From NCBI RefSeq assembly GCF_900323885.1, contig NZ_OOHJ01000018.1, positions 3,335,001 through 3,399,000 on the forward strand: a stretch of DNA of 64,000 nt. Direction: 5' to 3'. This DNA is from [Actinomadura] parvosata subsp. kistnae. GTDB taxonomy: Bacteria > Actinomycetota > Actinomycetes > Streptosporangiales > Streptosporangiaceae. Under the pieces are notes generated by a model. The model was given only the letters and a program-made list of their open reading frames with translations. It made no database searches and was not told the DNA's origin. The position numbers and the translations under genes were made by a program. This document shows, piece by piece, positions 7,651-16,091 of the stretch (its first letter is position 1; each line of letters opens with the position of its first letter).

Positions 7651-8394
7651 TCAGACGCCCCGGCGCATCGCGCGGTTGCCGAGGTGGAGGCCGATCGCGG
7701 CGACGGCGCAGGCGGCGGCGGTGCCGTACAGGACCGACGGGTTGGCCAGGTCGCCGGCGAACAGCGCGCGCTGGGCGTCCACGACGTAGGTGACCGGGTT
7801 GACCTGGCCGAGCGCCCGCAACCAGCCGGGCGCGGTCTCCAGCGGGAGCAGCACCCCCGAGAGCAGCAGCAGTGGGAACATGATCGACTGGCTGACGACG
7901 TAGAACAGGGTGCCGCCCGGCGCCGATTTGATCGCCAGGACGAACGAGAGCGCCCCCAGCCCCACGCTGAACACCACGAGCTGCGCCAGCGCCCCCAGCA
8001 CGCCCGCCAGGTGCAGCTCGAAGCCCAGCGGCAGGGCCAGCACGATGATCAGCACCGCCTGCACGAGCAGCGTCAGCATGGCCTTCACGCTCTTGCCGAC
8101 CAGCATCGCCGTACGGTTCAGCGGCGTGACCATCAGCCGCTCCATCGCGCCGCCGATCAGCTCGACCAGCAGCGTGTAACCGGCGCTCATCGGCCCGGTC
8201 AGGCACATCATGACCAGGATCCCCGGCACGAACCACTGCCAGGACGAGCCGACCGCCCCGTCCAGCAGCGACCCGAACAGGAACAGGAACAGCAGCGGCT
8301 GCCCCATGTCGAACAGCAGCCCGGCCGGGTTGCGCAGGCTGGGCCTGATCTCGCGGGAGAAGACGGTGGTGGTGTCACGCAGGAATGTCGTCAT
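7651..8394 (-). CDS. ABC-2 type transporter permease (DrrB-like)
   Basis: The 247-residue membrane protein has about six hydrophobic segments with the ABC-2 layout (cytoplasmic N-terminus, first segment near residues 25-45, LVELIGGAMERLMVTPLNRT coupling region near 75-95). It pairs with the ATPase gene, whose 3' end overlaps it by 20 bases, so the two form a half-transporter pair of the daunorubicin-resistance DrrAB type. Such pairs export drugs, lipids or polyketides. No biosynthetic cluster is nearby, so the cargo is unknown. Confidence 0.9.
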   Translation of the reverse strand: MTTFLRDTTTVFSREIRPSLRNPAGLLFDMGQPLLFLFLFGSLLDGAVGSSWQWFVPGILVMMCLTGPMSAGYTLLVELIGGAMERLMVTPLNRTAMLVGKSVKAMLTLLVQAVLIIVLALPLGFELHLAGVLGALAQLVVFSVGLGALSFVLAIKSAPGGTLFYVVSQSIMFPLLLLSGVLLPLETAPGWLRALGQVNPVTYVVDAQRALFAGDLANPSVLYGTAAACAVAAIGLHLGNRAMRRGV

Positions 8395-9316
8395 CGGTGA
8401 GGCTTCTTCCGGTCAGGGTGAGGAACACGTCGTCGAGGGTCGGGCGGATGGTCTCGGCGGTGACGACCTTGACGCCGGCGGCGTCGAGCGTGCGCAGGTG
8501 CCCGGGGAGCGCGGCGGTGGCGTGCGCGACCCGCAGGCGCACGGTGACGCCCTCCCGGACGCCGCCACCGAGCTGAACGGCCGTCTCCGCCTCCCGCTCG
8601 GTCGCGGTGGTGATGACGATGTGGTCGCCGGCCAGGTCGTTCTTGAGCTGCTCGGCGGTGCCGTCCGCGATGATCCGGCCGCCGTCGATGATCACCACCC
8701 GCTCGGCCATGCTGTCGGCCTCCTCCAGGTAGTGGGTGGTCAGGAACAACGTCGTCCCGTACGCCTCGCGCAGGCGCAGGATGTGCTCCCAGACCTCCGC
8801 GCGGCTCTTCGGGTCGAGACCGGTCGAGGGCTCGTCGAGGAACAGCAGGTCGGGGCGGTGGATGAGGCCCAGGGCGATGTCGAGGCGGCGGCGCTGCCCG
8901 CCCGACAGGGTGCCCGGCAGTCGCCTGGCCAGCGGCGCCAGGTCGAGCAGGTCGAGCAGCTCGTCCGCGCGGGCCGCGGCCTCCCTCGGGCGCAGGCCGT
9001 AGCAGCGGCCCTGGGTGACCAGCTCGTCGCGGACGAGGAACTCCTCGCCCGCGCTGTTGCGCTGCCCCACGTACCCGATGCGGGCCCGCACCCCGGCGGG
9101 GTCGCGGGCCACGTCGTGGCCGGCCACCGTGGCCGTGCCCGAGGTGGGTGGCAGGAGCGTCGTGAGCATGCGCAAAGTGGTGGACTTGCCCGCGCCGTTC
9201 GGCCCCAGGAACGCGACGAGCTGGCCGGCCTCCACGTCGAGGTCGATGCCGCGGACGGCCTGCACGCTCTCCTTCTTCACTTTGAACACTCGGGTCAGTC
9301 CACGGGCGTGGATCAT
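8375..9316 (-). CDS. ABC transporter ATP-binding protein (DrrA-like)
   Basis: The 313-residue protein starts at ATG 9316 behind a strong GGAGGAGG ribosome site; longer readings upstream are not supported. Walker A GPNGAGKST lies at 38-46, followed by the signature LSGGQRRRLDIALG, Walker B LLFLDEPSTGLD and the H-loop in TTHYLEEAD. The C-terminal about 80 residues are the DrrA-type extension. It powers the permease encoded by the overlapping downstream gene and heads a likely operon with the Nudix and DinB-like genes. Confidence 0.93.
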   Translation of the reverse strand: MIHARGLTRVFKVKKESVQAVRGIDLDVEAGQLVAFLGPNGAGKSTTLRMLTTLLPPTSGTATVAGHDVARDPAGVRARIGYVGQRNSAGEEFLVRDELVTQGRCYGLRPREAAARADELLDLLDLAPLARRLPGTLSGGQRRRLDIALGLIHRPDLLFLDEPSTGLDPKSRAEVWEHILRLREAYGTTLFLTTHYLEEADSMAERVVIIDGGRIIADGTAEQLKNDLAGDHIVITTATEREAETAVQLGGGVREGVTVRLRVAHATAALPGHLRTLDAAGVKVVTAETIRPTLDDVFLTLTGRSLTDDDIPA

Positions 9317-9547
9317 GGTCGCCCTCCTCCGGGCATGGCGAAGAAACCCCTGGTCGGGGGCGCTTTCAAGGAATCGGATCCAGTTTGCGCACGTTCGGAG
9401 GGGTCTGGCAAACGCGAATGTGATGTTCATAAACGGCTCTGACCTGCGAAAACACCGTCGGGAGCGGGGCTGCTGACGTACCGAATTTCGGGGCTCCGAA
9501 GTGCGGTTTCTCCCATTCCGGGGATGATTTCTGCGAGCATTCCGCGC
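9317..9547. other. Divergent intergenic region between ABC exporter and kinase genes
   Basis: These 231 bases hold the promoters of the leftward exporter operon and the rightward kinase gene. The stretch is distinctly less GC-rich than its surroundings (for example the part around 9360-9440). I see no clear palindrome or RNA gene in it. Confidence 0.4.
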
Positions 9548-10102
9548 ATGTGTGATCTCGTCGTGCTCGTCAACGGCCTGCCGGGCTCCGGCAAGACCAC
9601 GGTGGCCCGCGCGCTGGGGCACGCGCTCGGCTGGCCCGTCATCAGCAAGGACGCCATCAAGGAGACGCTGGCCGACGTCCTCGAAAGGCCGCAGGACCTG
9701 TCGCCGCGCGAGTGGAGCAGCCGGCTGGGGATGGCCGCGGGGGAGAGCATGTGGACGCTGCTGGCGGCGGCCGGCCGCGGCGCGGTGCTGGAAAGCCCCT
9801 GGCTGGCGCCGCTGCGGCCGGTGGTGCTCGCCGGGCTGCGCCGGGCCGGCGTCGAGGCGGGCCCACGCGTGCGCGAGGTCTGGTGCGACGTGCCGCCCGA
9901 GGTGGCCAGGCGCCGCTACGAGCAGCGCGTACGGCACCCGATCCACCTCGACGGGGAGGTCGGGGACGAGCGCTGGAAGGAATGGGCGGCCGGGGCGCGG
10001 CCCCTGGGGATCGGCCCCGTGCGCCGGCTCCCAATGACGCGGGAAATTGATATTCCTGGACTTGCGGAATTCTGCGCGGCTCCGCCAGGATCTCCGGCGT
10101 GA
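9548..10102 (+). CDS. P-loop kinase-like AAA ATPase
   Basis: The 184-residue protein from ATG 9548 starts MCDLVVLVNGLPGSGKTT with Walker A GLPGSGKT at 10-17. The fold and the DAIKE stretch after the second strand resemble zeta-toxin/chloramphenicol-phosphotransferase-like small kinases. The phosphate acceptor is unknown. An in-frame ATG at 9524 would add eight residues but has no ribosome site. The stop overlaps the GH25 GTG start (GTGA), implying translational coupling, although the functions do not obviously match. Confidence 0.8.
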   Translation: MCDLVVLVNGLPGSGKTTVARALGHALGWPVISKDAIKETLADVLERPQDLSPREWSSRLGMAAGESMWTLLAAAGRGAVLESPWLAPLRPVVLAGLRRAGVEAGPRVREVWCDVPPEVARRRYEQRVRHPIHLDGEVGDERWKEWAAGARPLGIGPVRRLPMTREIDIPGLAEFCAAPPGSPA

Positions 10103-11103
10103 AACGTCTCTTGTTATTCGCGGCAATCGCCACGGTCGGCATGACGGGCGTCGCGCACGCGGCCGACGGGGTGCCCGGTGTGGACGTCAGCAACTGGACG
10201 GGCGACATCGACTGGGCGAGTGTTGTCGCCGGGGGCGGGAAATTCGCGTTCGTGCAGGCCACGGAGGGCGCCGACTACACCAACCCGCGTTTCAGCGCCC
10301 AGTACGACGGCGCCGCCGCGGCCGGGCTGATCCGCGGCGCCTACCACTTCGCGCAACCGCACGAAACCGATGGCGCGACCCAGGCCGACTATTTCCTGCA
10401 GCACGGCGGTAACTGGGTGAGCGACGGCCGTACGCTGCCGGGTGTCGTCGATATGGAGGACAATCCGTACAAGGACACGAACGGCAAGAACAACTGTTAC
10501 GACCTGTCGCCCGAGGACATGGTGACCTGGCTCAAGGACTTCACGAAGAAGTACTACGAGTCGACCGGCCGGCACGCGATCATCTACACCACCACGAGCT
10601 GGTGGCAGACGTGCACGGGGAATTCCGCCAAGTTCAAGTCCAACCCCCTGTGGCTGGCCCGCTGGGGCAGCGATCCGGGGGAGCTGCCGAAGGGCTGGAA
10701 GAAGCACACGTTCTGGCAGTCGGCCGACAAGGGGCCGCTGGTCGGGGGCGGGAACACGTTCAACGGCTCGGAGTCGCAGCTCGCCACGCTGGCCAACCCG
10801 CCCGCCTCGGTGACGGTGTCGGGCCAGGCCAGGAACAGGAAGACGTACACCGTCACCATCAACAACACCGGGCCGCACCCGGTCAAGGACATCAAGCTGT
10901 CGGGTCGCGCGTTCGGCGGTCAGAACGTGGTGCGGGCGCCCGGGTGCGACGTCAGCGGTACGGCGGTGCGCTGCACGGTCGCGGAGCTGCCGCGCGGGCA
11001 GAAGAAGACGTTCACGTTCACCACGAAGCCCAGGAAATCGACGGGCACGGTCGGGATGTACGTTACCGTCGGTTCAGTGAAACTCACGCTTAAGTCACGA
11101 TGA
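10099..11103 (+). CDS. Secreted GH25 muramidase (lysozyme)
   Basis: The 334-residue protein has a signal peptide (residues 1-21, cut after AHA), then a GH25 catalytic domain opening with GVDVSNW (Asp29) and carrying the DxE catalytic pair Asp118/Glu120 in VVDMED. Residues about 235-334 are a beta-rich C-terminal domain of the conserved-repeat/Ig type with two cysteines, probably for wall binding. It cleaves the MurNAc-GlcNAc bond of peptidoglycan outside the cell. The GTG start overlaps the kinase stop. A wall peptidase follows 49 bases downstream. Confidence 0.92.
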   Translation: MKRLLLFAAIATVGMTGVAHAADGVPGVDVSNWTGDIDWASVVAGGGKFAFVQATEGADYTNPRFSAQYDGAAAAGLIRGAYHFAQPHETDGATQADYFLQHGGNWVSDGRTLPGVVDMEDNPYKDTNGKNNCYDLSPEDMVTWLKDFTKKYYESTGRHAIIYTTTSWWQTCTGNSAKFKSNPLWLARWGSDPGELPKGWKKHTFWQSADKGPLVGGGNTFNGSESQLATLANPPASVTVSGQARNRKTYTVTINNTGPHPVKDIKLSGRAFGGQNVVRAPGCDVSGTAVRCTVAELPRGQKKTFTFTTKPRKSTGTVGMYVTVGSVKLTLKSR

Positions 11104-11152
11104 GGCAGGATATTTCCCAAGAGCTTTTGTCGTAGGGCTTTTGGGGGCGTGA

Positions 11153-11674
11153 ATGAGGCGGCGGTTGGCCGTGGCAGCGGTGCTGCTCCTGCTGACCGCC
11201 ACGGCCTCCGTGCCGCTCGGGCTGTCCCTGCCGCCGCTGATCGTGCGGATCGCGTACGAGATCGAGCAGCGCGGCATCGTGTACGCGTGGGGCGGCGGCC
11301 ACGGCGCCTCCCCCGGGCCGTCCAAGGGCACGTGCAGGGGCTACCAGGGGCGGATCAAGCCCTGCCCGGCGGCCCGGACGCGCGGGCTCGACTGCTCCGG
11401 TTTCGCCCGCTGGGTGTACGCCCTCGCGCACGGCGAGGACGTGCTGGGCCCCGGCAACACCGACGACCACGTCCGCAGGATGCGCCGCGTCTCCTCGCCC
11501 CGGCCCGGAGACCTGGTGTTCTTCGGGAAGATCACGAAAAAGACGGTCAAGACCCACCACGTCGGCATCTACCTCGGCGGCGGCAAGATGATGAACGCCC
11601 CCGAGACCGGAGCCGTGGTGCGCGTCGACGACATCGGCCGCAAGAAGGACTTCGCCGGGTTCTACCGGTACTGA
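11153..11674 (+). CDS. Secreted NlpC/P60 (C40) peptidase
   Basis: The 173-residue protein has an N-terminal signal sequence (MRRRLAVAAVLLLLTATASV) followed by a C40 domain: LDCSGF with nucleophile Cys81, THHVGIYLGGG with His136, and a late polar third residue. Extra cysteines near residues 62-74 may form a disulfide. Family members cut gamma-D-Glu-mDAP or related stem-peptide bonds. Placed directly after the GH25 gene, it likely works with it in wall turnover. Confidence 0.88.
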   Translation: MRRRLAVAAVLLLLTATASVPLGLSLPPLIVRIAYEIEQRGIVYAWGGGHGASPGPSKGTCRGYQGRIKPCPAARTRGLDCSGFARWVYALAHGEDVLGPGNTDDHVRRMRRVSSPRPGDLVFFGKITKKTVKTHHVGIYLGGGKMMNAPETGAVVRVDDIGRKKDFAGFYRY

Positions 11675-11685
11675 TGAGGTACCTG

Positions 11686-11702
11686 TACCGAATCGGTATA
11701 CC
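11686..11702. promoter_or_regulatory. Overlapping palindromes upstream of the 76-residue gene
   Basis: TACCG-AAT-CGGTA (11686-11698) overlaps the palindrome GGTATACC (11695-11702), between the peptidase stop and the next gene. This could be an operator; no regulator is adjacent. Confidence 0.35.
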
Positions 11703-11758
11703 TGGAACGCCTGTGACGGGGCCGAAAATGAGAGACCCCACGGCTAACGTGTGTCGCT

Positions 11759-11989
11759 ATGGACAGGCGATGGGTCGGGCTCGACGGTTACGAGGTCGTC
11801 GGCGCGGTGCGCGCGGGGCGGCAGGTGCTCCGGGTGCGCAAAGACGGATGGCTGGTCGCTGACTGCACCTCCGTCGAGGAAGTCGCCAGGCACGTTGACC
11901 TGGCCGATCTCTGCGAGGTCATCGAGCTGCCCGCGCGCCGCCGGGCCGAGCCGCCGGCGACGGCCCGATCGAGTTCGCATCATCGCTGA
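11759..11989 (+). CDS. Small conserved-looking hypothetical protein
   Basis: A 76-residue protein, MDRRWVGLDGYEVVGAVRAG at the start, with the central stretch VEEVARHVDLADLCEVIELP. I do not recognise a named family. There is no ribosome site in front of the ATG and TAACGT lies 8 bases upstream, so a leaderless transcript is plausible. It precedes tRNA-Thr. Confidence 0.65.
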   Translation: MDRRWVGLDGYEVVGAVRAGRQVLRVRKDGWLVADCTSVEEVARHVDLADLCEVIELPARRRAEPPATARSSSHHR

Positions 11990-12028
11990 GTGCCGTGTAT
12001 GGTTACACCTGTCCGCAGCGCCGGACAG

Positions 12029-12101
12029 GCCCCTATAGCTCAGTCGGCAGAGCGTCTCCATGGTAAGGAGAAGGTCAACGGTTCGATTCCGTTTGGGGGC
12101 T
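12029..12101 (+). tRNA. tRNA-Thr (GGT)
   Basis: The 73-nt cloverleaf has acceptor stem GCCCCTA/TGGGGGC, D arm with AGCTCAGTCGGCAGAGC, anticodon stem TCTCC/GGAGA with loop ATGGTAA (anticodon GGT), and T arm AACGG-TTCGATT-CCGTT. CCA is not encoded. Confidence 0.95.
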
Positions 12102-12110
12102 CGCATCTCA

Positions 12111-12147
12111 CGCCCGACCCGGAAGTTCACGGGGTCGGGCGTTTCGC
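12111..12147 (+). terminator. Rho-independent terminator after tRNA-Thr
   Basis: CGCCCGACCC and GGGTCGGGCG form a 10-bp stem with a 10-base loop, followed by TTTCGCTTT. Confidence 0.8.
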
Positions 12148-12352
12148 TTTCCCCCTTGAGTCACTCCTCCCGGCGCCGCGACGGCGAGCGCGGTCGCCGT
12201 GGCGGCCTCCACGAACCATCGGGTCACGAACGCCCTCAGCACCATCACCCAGACCACGAGTTGTGGGGCTTGGCGTGGCTTGTGCCGTTCGAGCCCGAGA
12301 TTTGAGATGTGGCTGACGGGCGGCATCCCCGCAGGTCCATAGCCTGAGGGAA
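12148..12352. other. Gap without a supported gene
   Basis: A leftward 85-codon frame (12365-12108) is open here but runs through the terminator, has no convincing start signal and matches nothing I know. I see no repeat or structured RNA. Confidence 0.4.
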
Positions 12353-13423
12353 ATGGCAAGGTCAACGTGGATCGCTGTGGCGGCCGTGGTCGTCGCCTTC
12401 GCCGTGGCGGTCGGCGTCGCCCTGGTGAGCGGGATCCTGCTCCTCGGCACCAAGGACGAACCGCACGCCCCGCCGGTCACCGACACCGCCCACGGCTCCG
12501 GCTCGACGGCCCAGAAGGGGGCGATGGACGCCTGGCGCGCCGAGTTCGAGCGTATGCACCCGGGGCTGCGGGTGAGCTACGAGGCCAACGGCTCAGGCGC
12601 CGGGATCGCGGACTTCATCACCGGACGCAGCGCGTTCGCCGGCTCGGACGTCCCGATGAACGCGCAGGAGCAGGCGCTGGCCGACCGGCGCTGCGGCGGC
12701 CGGGCCGTCCACCTGCCCATGGTCATCGGCCCCGTCGCGCTGGCGTACAACGTGCCGTCCGTACCGGACCTGAAGTTGTCACCCGCCACCCTGACCGGCA
12801 TCTTCAGCGGCCGCATCACCCACTGGGACGACCCGCGGATCGCCGCCGACAACCACGGCAGCCGCCTGCCCCACACCGAGATCCGCGCCTTCCACCGCGC
12901 GGACGACTCCGGCACCACCCACAACTTCCTCTCTTACCTCCGAACGACCGGCCACTGGCCCCACGAGCCCTCCAGGAAGTGGAACGGCGCCGGGGAGGGG
13001 GTCACGGGCTCCAGCGGCATGACGCAGGCCGTGGAGCACAGCCAGGACTCGATCGGGTACGTGGAGTACGGCTTCGCCAGCAGCGCCCGCCTGAAGGTCG
13101 CCAAGCTCCGCAACGCCTCCGGCCACTTCGCCGCCCTCAACCCCATGAACGCCAGCGAAGCACTCCAGGGAGCCCGGAGCGCCGGCCGCACGAACGACCT
13201 GGTGGTGCACATCGACTACGCCACCAAGAAACCCGGCGCCTACCCCCTCGTCCTCGTCACCTACGAGATCATCTGCTCCCACGGCACCGACCCCCCGGCC
13301 CTGGCCTTTCTTGGATACGCCGCCAGCGACGCGGGCCAGTCCTACCTGTCCCTGTACGGCTACGCCCCACTCCCCGACAGCCTGCTGGCCCAGGTTCGCA
13401 CCCGTCTCGGCACCACGACCTGA
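12353..13423 (+). CDS. PstS-like substrate-binding protein with N-terminal membrane anchor
   Basis: The 356-residue protein has an N-terminal hydrophobic segment (residues 5-32) without a lipobox cysteine, then a periplasmic-binding fold of the PstS family: GSGSTAQKGAMDAW, SYEANGSGAGIADF, AGSDVPMN, and IFSGRITHWDD followed by FHRADDSGTTHNFLSYL. These are the phosphate-contacting loops of PstS. No pstC, pstA or pstB gene is near, so it is an orphan binding protein. Phosphate binding or sensing is likely from the motifs, but the partner transporter is elsewhere or absent. Confidence 0.82.
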   Translation: MARSTWIAVAAVVVAFAVAVGVALVSGILLLGTKDEPHAPPVTDTAHGSGSTAQKGAMDAWRAEFERMHPGLRVSYEANGSGAGIADFITGRSAFAGSDVPMNAQEQALADRRCGGRAVHLPMVIGPVALAYNVPSVPDLKLSPATLTGIFSGRITHWDDPRIAADNHGSRLPHTEIRAFHRADDSGTTHNFLSYLRTTGHWPHEPSRKWNGAGEGVTGSSGMTQAVEHSQDSIGYVEYGFASSARLKVAKLRNASGHFAALNPMNASEALQGARSAGRTNDLVVHIDYATKKPGAYPLVLVTYEIICSHGTDPPALAFLGYAASDAGQSYLSLYGYAPLPDSLLAQVRTRLGTTT

Positions 13424-13539
13424 GCCGATTCGCAGGGAGTCGGCGTCCGGCACCGCGCCGGCGGGTGAGTGATAGAAAGCGAGCTGAGCTCTGCCCGAAC
13501 GGAAGTCGAGCATGAACAAGGGTGCAGTGGTGAAGGTAA

Positions 13540-14145
13540 ATGGCTGATTCGCTGGACCGGCTGGTCACGCTTGGTTCGCCCCCGCTGGGCAGGGCGAACG
13601 ACGCGGATCTGAAGGCCCCCGAGATGCTTCGGCCGCTCCTCCTTCAGAAGAACGGATTCTATGCCTTCGAATCCTCCTTGCACGTATTCCCCTGGGGAGA
13701 GATTCCGGGGGGCGGGGAGTTCTGGAATGAGGATGGCTTGTGGCAGCATGAATACGGCGACGCCGTCGCCAGTCTGACGTTCTTCGCCGAAGATGCCTTC
13801 GGCTTCCCCTTCGCGATAGGAGAAGGCGGGGTCTTCACCTTCGACCCTGAGACTGCCGAGCGTGACCTGATCGCCTCGGGTGTCGAGGAGTGGGCTTCCT
13901 TGATGCTGGACGACCCTGACGTCCAGACCGGCTTCCCGGTGATGCACGAGTGGCAGGTCCGTAACGGCGCCATCCTGCGCGGCCACAGGCTCGCTCCCGC
14001 CGTCCCCTTCTTCTTGGGCGGCAAGTTCGAGGCACAAGAGATGCGCATGAAGGATTCGATGGAACTTATGCGCTTCAGGGCCGACATCCATCGTCAGGTC
14101 AAGGATTTGCCGGACGGTGCGCAGATCAGTATCAGGCTTGAATGA
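13540..14145 (+). CDS. SMI1/KNR4 (SUKH) family protein
   Basis: The 201-residue protein shows SUKH-superfamily features: NGFYAFESSLHVFPWG near residues 38-53, a central SLTFFAEDAFGFPFAIGEGG and a DDPDVQTGFPVMHEW region. Bacterial SUKH proteins are often immunity proteins for contact-dependent toxins, but many are orphans. No toxin gene is visible on either side. GC content is a little lower than in neighbours, which fits an accessory gene. Confidence 0.75.
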   Translation: MADSLDRLVTLGSPPLGRANDADLKAPEMLRPLLLQKNGFYAFESSLHVFPWGEIPGGGEFWNEDGLWQHEYGDAVASLTFFAEDAFGFPFAIGEGGVFTFDPETAERDLIASGVEEWASLMLDDPDVQTGFPVMHEWQVRNGAILRGHRLAPAVPFFLGGKFEAQEMRMKDSMELMRFRADIHRQVKDLPDGAQISIRLE

Positions 14146-14447
14146 GTATCGCTGCGACCTCTGCCTGAGACCGGGGCCGCCCGGGACGTACCCACGTGAC
14201 CATGGCCACGGGGTCGAGGTGCCCCTCGAGTGCGGAGATCCATAGACGCGAGATCGGTCCAGCTTGACCACGGAGTCGGGCAACTTGGGCTCGCGTAGCG
14301 GCGGTCCGCCACTGAAGGGCTCAGAGGGCGTTTCCTGGAAGGTCATCAGCCGGAGTGCGGTGGGTGGTGGACCATGGCAGCGCGTAAAGGATGGGGTTCC
14401 TAGCGAAGTGCGGCGGGTCCTGGCGCGGTGTGGGAAAGGGGAGCGGG
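14146..14447. other. Gap without a supported gene
   Basis: These 302 bases between the SUKH gene and the PLP-fold gene contain only short frames on both strands. A leftward open stretch (14346 toward 14100) continues antisense into the SUKH gene and looks like a shadow or remnant. I see no RNA structure. Confidence 0.4.
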
Positions 14448-15422
14448 ATGGGGTGGGAGGACGTGCTGGCGGCCGGGGAGCCTACGCCGTTGGTGGAGTT
14501 TCCGCTGGGTGGGGGCGGGGTCAGGCTGCTGTTGAAGGACGAGTCGAAGCAGCCGAGCGGGAGTTTGCGGCATCGGCATGCCAGGGCGTTGTTCCGGCGG
14601 GCGATGCGTGAGGGGCTCATCGCCGAGGGGGACACGGTGGTGGAGGCCACCGGGGGGAATGCGGCGGTGGCTCAGGCGTGGTTCGCGCGGCGGCTGGGGT
14701 TGTCGTACGTCGTGGTCATGCCGGGGGAGTACAGCGCTGCGCGGGCGCGGCCGGTCGAGGAACTGGGTGGGGAGTGCCGGTTCGTGACGCCACCGGTGGC
14801 CATCTATGAGGCGGCGCGGAAGATCGAGGGGCATTTTCCTGATCAGTTCGGGCGGGCGGTTGAGCATGATCTGGCGGAGGAACTGTTTGGGCAGGTGCGG
14901 CCTGACTGGGTGGTGAGCGGGGCGGCTACGGGGGTCACGTCGGCGACGCTGGGGGCGTGGATTCGCCGGCAGGGGGAGAGATGCCGGGTCGCGGTGGCGG
15001 ATCCGGAGAATTCGGCTTACTTCCCGGGGTGGACGCTCGATGTCGCTGACTACGCCACGGGTATGCCGTCGCGGATCGAGGGGATCGGGCGGCCCCGGGT
15101 TGAGCCGGGGTTCCGGGCCGATCTGGTCGATCTCGTCGTTCCCGTTGCCGATGCGGCCAGTGTGGCGGCGGCGCGGCTGCTCAGGGAAGTGACCGGGCTG
15201 GCTGTGGGGGCCTCGTCGGGTACGGCGCTCTGGGCGGCGCTGGAGCTGGTCGAGCGCATGCGGGCCAGAGGGGAGAGCGGCACTGTGGTGTCGCTCATCG
15301 GGGACGCGAATGAGCGGCCCCTGGCGACCTGTCATGACGACGGGTGGGCCAAGGCGAAGGGGCTGGACGTAGGGCCGCATGAGGAGAGGCTGCGGCGGCT
15401 CGTCGACGTTGCGGGCGGGTGA
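14448..15422 (+). CDS. Cysteine-synthase-fold protein lacking the PLP lysine
   Basis: The 324-residue protein from ATG 14448 (GGGGAG upstream) has the fold-type II layout of the actinobacterial cysteine synthase/Cds1 group: KDESKQPSGSLRHRHAR near residues 31-47, EATGGNAAVAQAW (the substrate-carboxylate loop), and GAATGVTSATLGAW (phosphate loop). In relatives the first motif reads GSLKHR and its lysine binds PLP. Here codon 14568-14570 is CGG, giving Arg41. The enzyme may be inactive, use another lysine, or act as a scaffold. It stands alone, 302 bases after the SUKH gene. Confidence 0.85.
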   Translation: MGWEDVLAAGEPTPLVEFPLGGGGVRLLLKDESKQPSGSLRHRHARALFRRAMREGLIAEGDTVVEATGGNAAVAQAWFARRLGLSYVVVMPGEYSAARARPVEELGGECRFVTPPVAIYEAARKIEGHFPDQFGRAVEHDLAEELFGQVRPDWVVSGAATGVTSATLGAWIRRQGERCRVAVADPENSAYFPGWTLDVADYATGMPSRIEGIGRPRVEPGFRADLVDLVVPVADAASVAAARLLREVTGLAVGASSGTALWAALELVERMRARGESGTVVSLIGDANERPLATCHDDGWAKAKGLDVGPHEERLRRLVDVAGG

Positions 15423-15452
15423 GCGGTGCTGCGGGAGGCGGTGGTGGGCGGA

Positions 15453-15491
15453 GGTCGCGAGGGGTGGTGCGCAGGGTCGCGAGGGGTGGTG
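15453..15491. repeat. Short direct repeat, period 22
   Basis: GGTCGCGAGGGGTGGTG occurs at 15453-15469 and 15475-15491 in the 258-base gap before tRNA-Met. The rest of this gap shows nothing else I can support. Confidence 0.75.
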
Positions 15492-15680
15492 GGCGCTGCT
15501 ACGCTGGGCGTTCCCTCGTCTGGATCATCCTCGTGGCGGGGCGGCAGGTGGGGCTGTCGTCGTGGATTTCGATTGTCGGGGGTTCCTGAGGCATACTGGG
15601 AGCACCCCGCCCGACCGGGTGAGTTACGAATCTGCTCGCCGCGTCGGGTATTCTCTACGGGCCGGGCCTTTCCGGCTCAA

Positions 15681-15754
15681 GGCGGAGTAGCTCAGTCAGG
15701 CAGAGCAAACGGCTCATAATCGTTGTGTCGCCGGTTCAAGTCCGGCCTCCGCTA
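15681..15754 (+). tRNA. tRNA-Met (CAT), elongator type
   Basis: The 74-nt cloverleaf has acceptor GGCGGAG/CTCCGCT, anticodon loop CTCATAA (CAT), and T arm GCCGG-TTCAAGT-CCGGC. The anticodon stem AACGG/TCGTT lacks the three G:C pairs of initiator tRNA. Its position just before rpmG matches the usual actinobacterial order. A lysidine-modified tRNA-Ile with the same anticodon cannot be ruled out by eye. Confidence 0.92.
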
Positions 15755-15825
15755 CTGCCCCAGCCCAGGTCGCCAGACCTGGGTACGGGCGTGTCCATGT
15801 CCCGAACGTAGAAAGGCACTCCCAA

Positions 15826-15990
15826 GTGGCTGCCACCGACGTTAGGCCGAAGATCACGCTGGCCTGCCAGGAGTGCAAGCACCGCAACTACATCACGCGG
15901 AAGAACCGGCGCAACGACCCGGATCGGCTTGAGCTGAAGAAGTACTGCCCCAACTGCCGCTGCCACCGCGCGCACCGCGAGACCCGATAG
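15826..15990 (+). CDS. rpmG: 50S ribosomal protein L33
   Basis: A 54-residue protein from GTG 15826 (GAAAGG upstream), starting AATDVRPKITLACQECK after the initiator. It keeps the zinc-binding CxxC pairs (CQEC near 14-17 and CPNC near 41-44), so it is the C+ zinc form of L33. It sits between tRNA-Met and the hadAB genes, the conserved actinobacterial arrangement. Confidence 0.95.
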   Translation: MAATDVRPKITLACQECKHRNYITRKNRRNDPDRLELKKYCPNCRCHRAHRETR

Positions 15991-16046
15991 GGCCTCCCGG
16001 GTAGGGCGGGCTTCTGCCCTCCTCCTGACATTGACATACCGCACAG

Positions 16047-16074
16047 CCGGCGTCCCCTAGCAGGGCGCCGGTTT
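16047..16074 (+). terminator. Terminator after rpmG
   Basis: CCGGCG-T-CCC pairs with GGG-CGCCGG around a short loop, followed by TTTGTCGTGTTTG. Confidence 0.7.
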
Positions 16075-16091
16075 GTCGTGTTTGTGGAGGG

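Noticed and set aside
8375..10126. 583-codon frame extending the ABC ATPase upstream
   Set aside because: The extension has shadow-like composition antisense to the kinase gene; ATG 9316 has a strong ribosome site.
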